From Oopsacas minuta (lineage: Eukaryota; Porifera; Hexactinellida; Lyssacinosida; Leucopsacidae), in contig JAKMXF010000354.1 of assembly GCA_024704765.1 (NCBI GenBank), forward strand, positions 62,690 to 126,689: a stretch of DNA of 64,000 nucleotides, given 5' to 3'. Shown here piece after piece: positions 62,695 through 64,000 of the stretch (position 1 is the stretch's first letter; each line of letters begins with the position of its first letter). A model generated the notes under the pieces. It was given only the letters and a program-made list of their open reading frames with translations. It did not search any database and had not been told where the DNA came from. The translations under genes were made by a program, and so were the position numbers.

Positions 62695-63899
62695 TTGGAA
62701 TCTATGATATGATATATTCTGAAATTATTTCTACATTCTTTCTCATAATGTAACTGAATCCTGTTGCTACACCTGCAATACGAATGGCTAGTAAAGTATT
62801 TTCTATATTATTAAATCTCAATTGTTGTCTGTTTGTTTGTCCGTTGTCAAGGAAAGGATTTATGGTATGCATTTTGAAATTGTAGCATAACTATGTATTT
62901 ATCGTGTTTATCAAGTTAGTAATAAGAATCCAACCAAGCTTCACTAAATATACCGAATATGCTGAATTCGATTTTCACACTTTTGGATTAATCATATGTA
63001 AATTTATTGTTGTTTTTATGAATATAAAGTAAACAAACTAGCCAAATCTCAAAATATACGTACAGCCTTTCTCTAACCAGCTACCCAGGGGTAACTAAAT
63101 ACGCTGAATTCGAATTTCCCATTTTCAAGTTTCTCATATGTAAATTTATTTTTTGTGTTTTTTATGAATAAAAAGTAAACAAATTACAAAATTGAAGTAG
63201 AATCATACTTTCAACGACTATACTGGTATACTCGAGTATGCTGAGTCTGAATTTTGTAAACAGCATCGATATTATTAAATCTCAATTGTTTTTTGTCTGT
63301 TTGTTTGTCAGTTGAATACCTTGAGGCGCAATGCGCCGAGTTCATCCACGAACCGACGAGCCAAAGGCTCGTATTAATTATAAATTTGATTTGAATATTG
63401 TTCCTTTCGGTTAATATTATTTAGAGGGTTTAGATACAGTTAACTGAGGGATCTTAAACAAATTTCACTCATAGACTTTTACAAATGTTGATAAACATGA
63501 GCTGAAATAAGTTTCCAAGTACCAGTGCCAGAATTCTCTTAAATATATTGTTAACTGATGAAGTATAAAGCTGACAATTTGACATTAGATTGTAATACGT
63601 ATTACCATATTACATAATTTGAGAAATTTTATATTTATCAACTTCACAGAATTATTTGTATGGGATATTATAACCGACATCCCTTCTTATGAAGGAGTAT
63701 CGGCCGATAAGACAAAACGCCCTGGGGAGAACACTGCCTTACATCATAACTCATGATTAGTAATCATACATTGATTTGATGTAAATCAAAACCATTGTGA
63801 TTAGTACTTAATATTTATGAACTCGAACACCCCTGATACCACAATGATTCATTATTAAACTCAAATTTAACTGAGTATTGTTAGTACAATAACTTAACA
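62695..63899. other. Intergenic; dispersed repeat copy C and spacer
   Basis: The first 690 bases hold the repeat listed separately; 63,380-63,899 is A+T-rich with no recognised gene and leads into the terminal partial frame. Confidence 0.45.
62790..63378 (+). repeat. Dispersed repeat family, copy C
   Basis: Two tandem units share the segments of copy A: 'attaaatctcaattgtt', a TTTG/TCTG tract, 'caaggaaaggattta', and 'ttcacacttttggattaatc'. They end with 'gagtatgctgagtctg'. A stem-loop CGAGCCAAAGGCTCG (about 63,358-63,372) lies at its right side, the inverse of that beside copy B at 5.1 kb. Confidence 0.65.
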
Positions 63900-64000
63900 A
63901 TGGAGACACCAACTTCATTCTGGCAATCAAGTGGGAACTTCTGGACTGAACTGTGGCGTTATGTACACGGGTTCTTCCAAGACGATTTCAATTTGATAAT
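63900..64000 (+). CDS. Partial unknown gene at the window edge
   Basis: An open frame starts at ATG 63,900 and runs to the window end: METPTSFWQSSGNFWTELWR then YVHGFFQDDFNLI. It is rich in Trp and Phe and looks gene-like, but 33 residues are too few to name a family. The rest lies beyond the window. Confidence 0.35.
   Translation, partial: METPTSFWQSSGNFWTELWRYVHGFFQDDFNLI

Noticed and set aside
1-64000. tRNA, rRNA, CRISPR array or bacterial operon
   Set aside because: No cloverleaf with a GGTTCRAAYCC box, no rRNA core motif and no regularly spaced direct repeats were seen; genes carry spliceosomal introns.

Overview
This window is A+T-rich nuclear DNA from a eukaryote. It is almost certainly an early-branching animal, and a sponge is my best guess. 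The basis is a set of intron-containing and intronless genes with clear animal orthologues (type I TGF-beta receptor, SVOP-like transporter, FCHO, EPSTI1-like, SEC23IP, BAF60/SMARCD), together with HAP2/GCS1, a DUF72 protein and an NHL-repeat protein. Introns are short with GT/AG ends. No rRNA, tRNA, CRISPR array or bacterial operon was seen. The species call is inference, not a database result.

Layout. 1-6.2 kb is repeat-rich: a Ty3/gypsy integrase remnant, a Ulp1-protease/PHD-finger pseudogene, copies of a dispersed tandem repeat and a 93-bp hAT MITE. 6.3-8.4 kb holds a KDM1A/LSD1 gene broken by one frameshift. 9.2-13.3 kb holds SEC23IP in nine exons. 14.8-15.8 kb holds a DUF72 protein. 16.2-17.3 kb has a stray topoisomerase II N-terminal exon and a perfect 493-bp palindrome. 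18.3-20.2 kb has a NEK-like kinase followed by kinetochore SPC25. 20.84-23.24 kb is a hAT transposon with an exact 8-bp target duplication. 23.7-25.9 kb is an ABCG half-transporter.

26.4-32.5 kb is the proteasome lid gene PSMD12; its 3.6-kb second intron contains a complete antisense THEG-repeat gene. Next come a TGF-beta receptor (33.0-34.6 kb) and mitochondrial RMND1 (35.2-36.2 kb). 36.2-41.0 kb is a nested transposon stack: a Merlin-like element with about 300-bp inverted repeats carries two hAT MITEs and a palindromic MULE-like element, and each of the three insertions has its own exact 8-bp duplication.

41.6-51.7 kb has an EPSTI1-like gene, an SVOP-like transporter, an NHL-repeat protein and FCHO. 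54.2-55.7 kb is SMARCD. 57.8-60.6 kb (minus strand) is the gamete fusogen HAP2/GCS1. A p24/TMED cargo receptor follows divergently at 61.1-62.7 kb. A gene truncated by the window edge begins at 63.9 kb.

The genes look like independent housekeeping, trafficking, signalling and germline loci rather than one pathway. SEC23IP and TMED both act at the ER-Golgi boundary. THEG and HAP2 are germline-associated families. The kinase-SPC25 pair could both serve mitosis. The strongest novelty lies in the mobile-element architecture: exact palindromes, precise nested insertions and a captured-looking TOP2 fragment.
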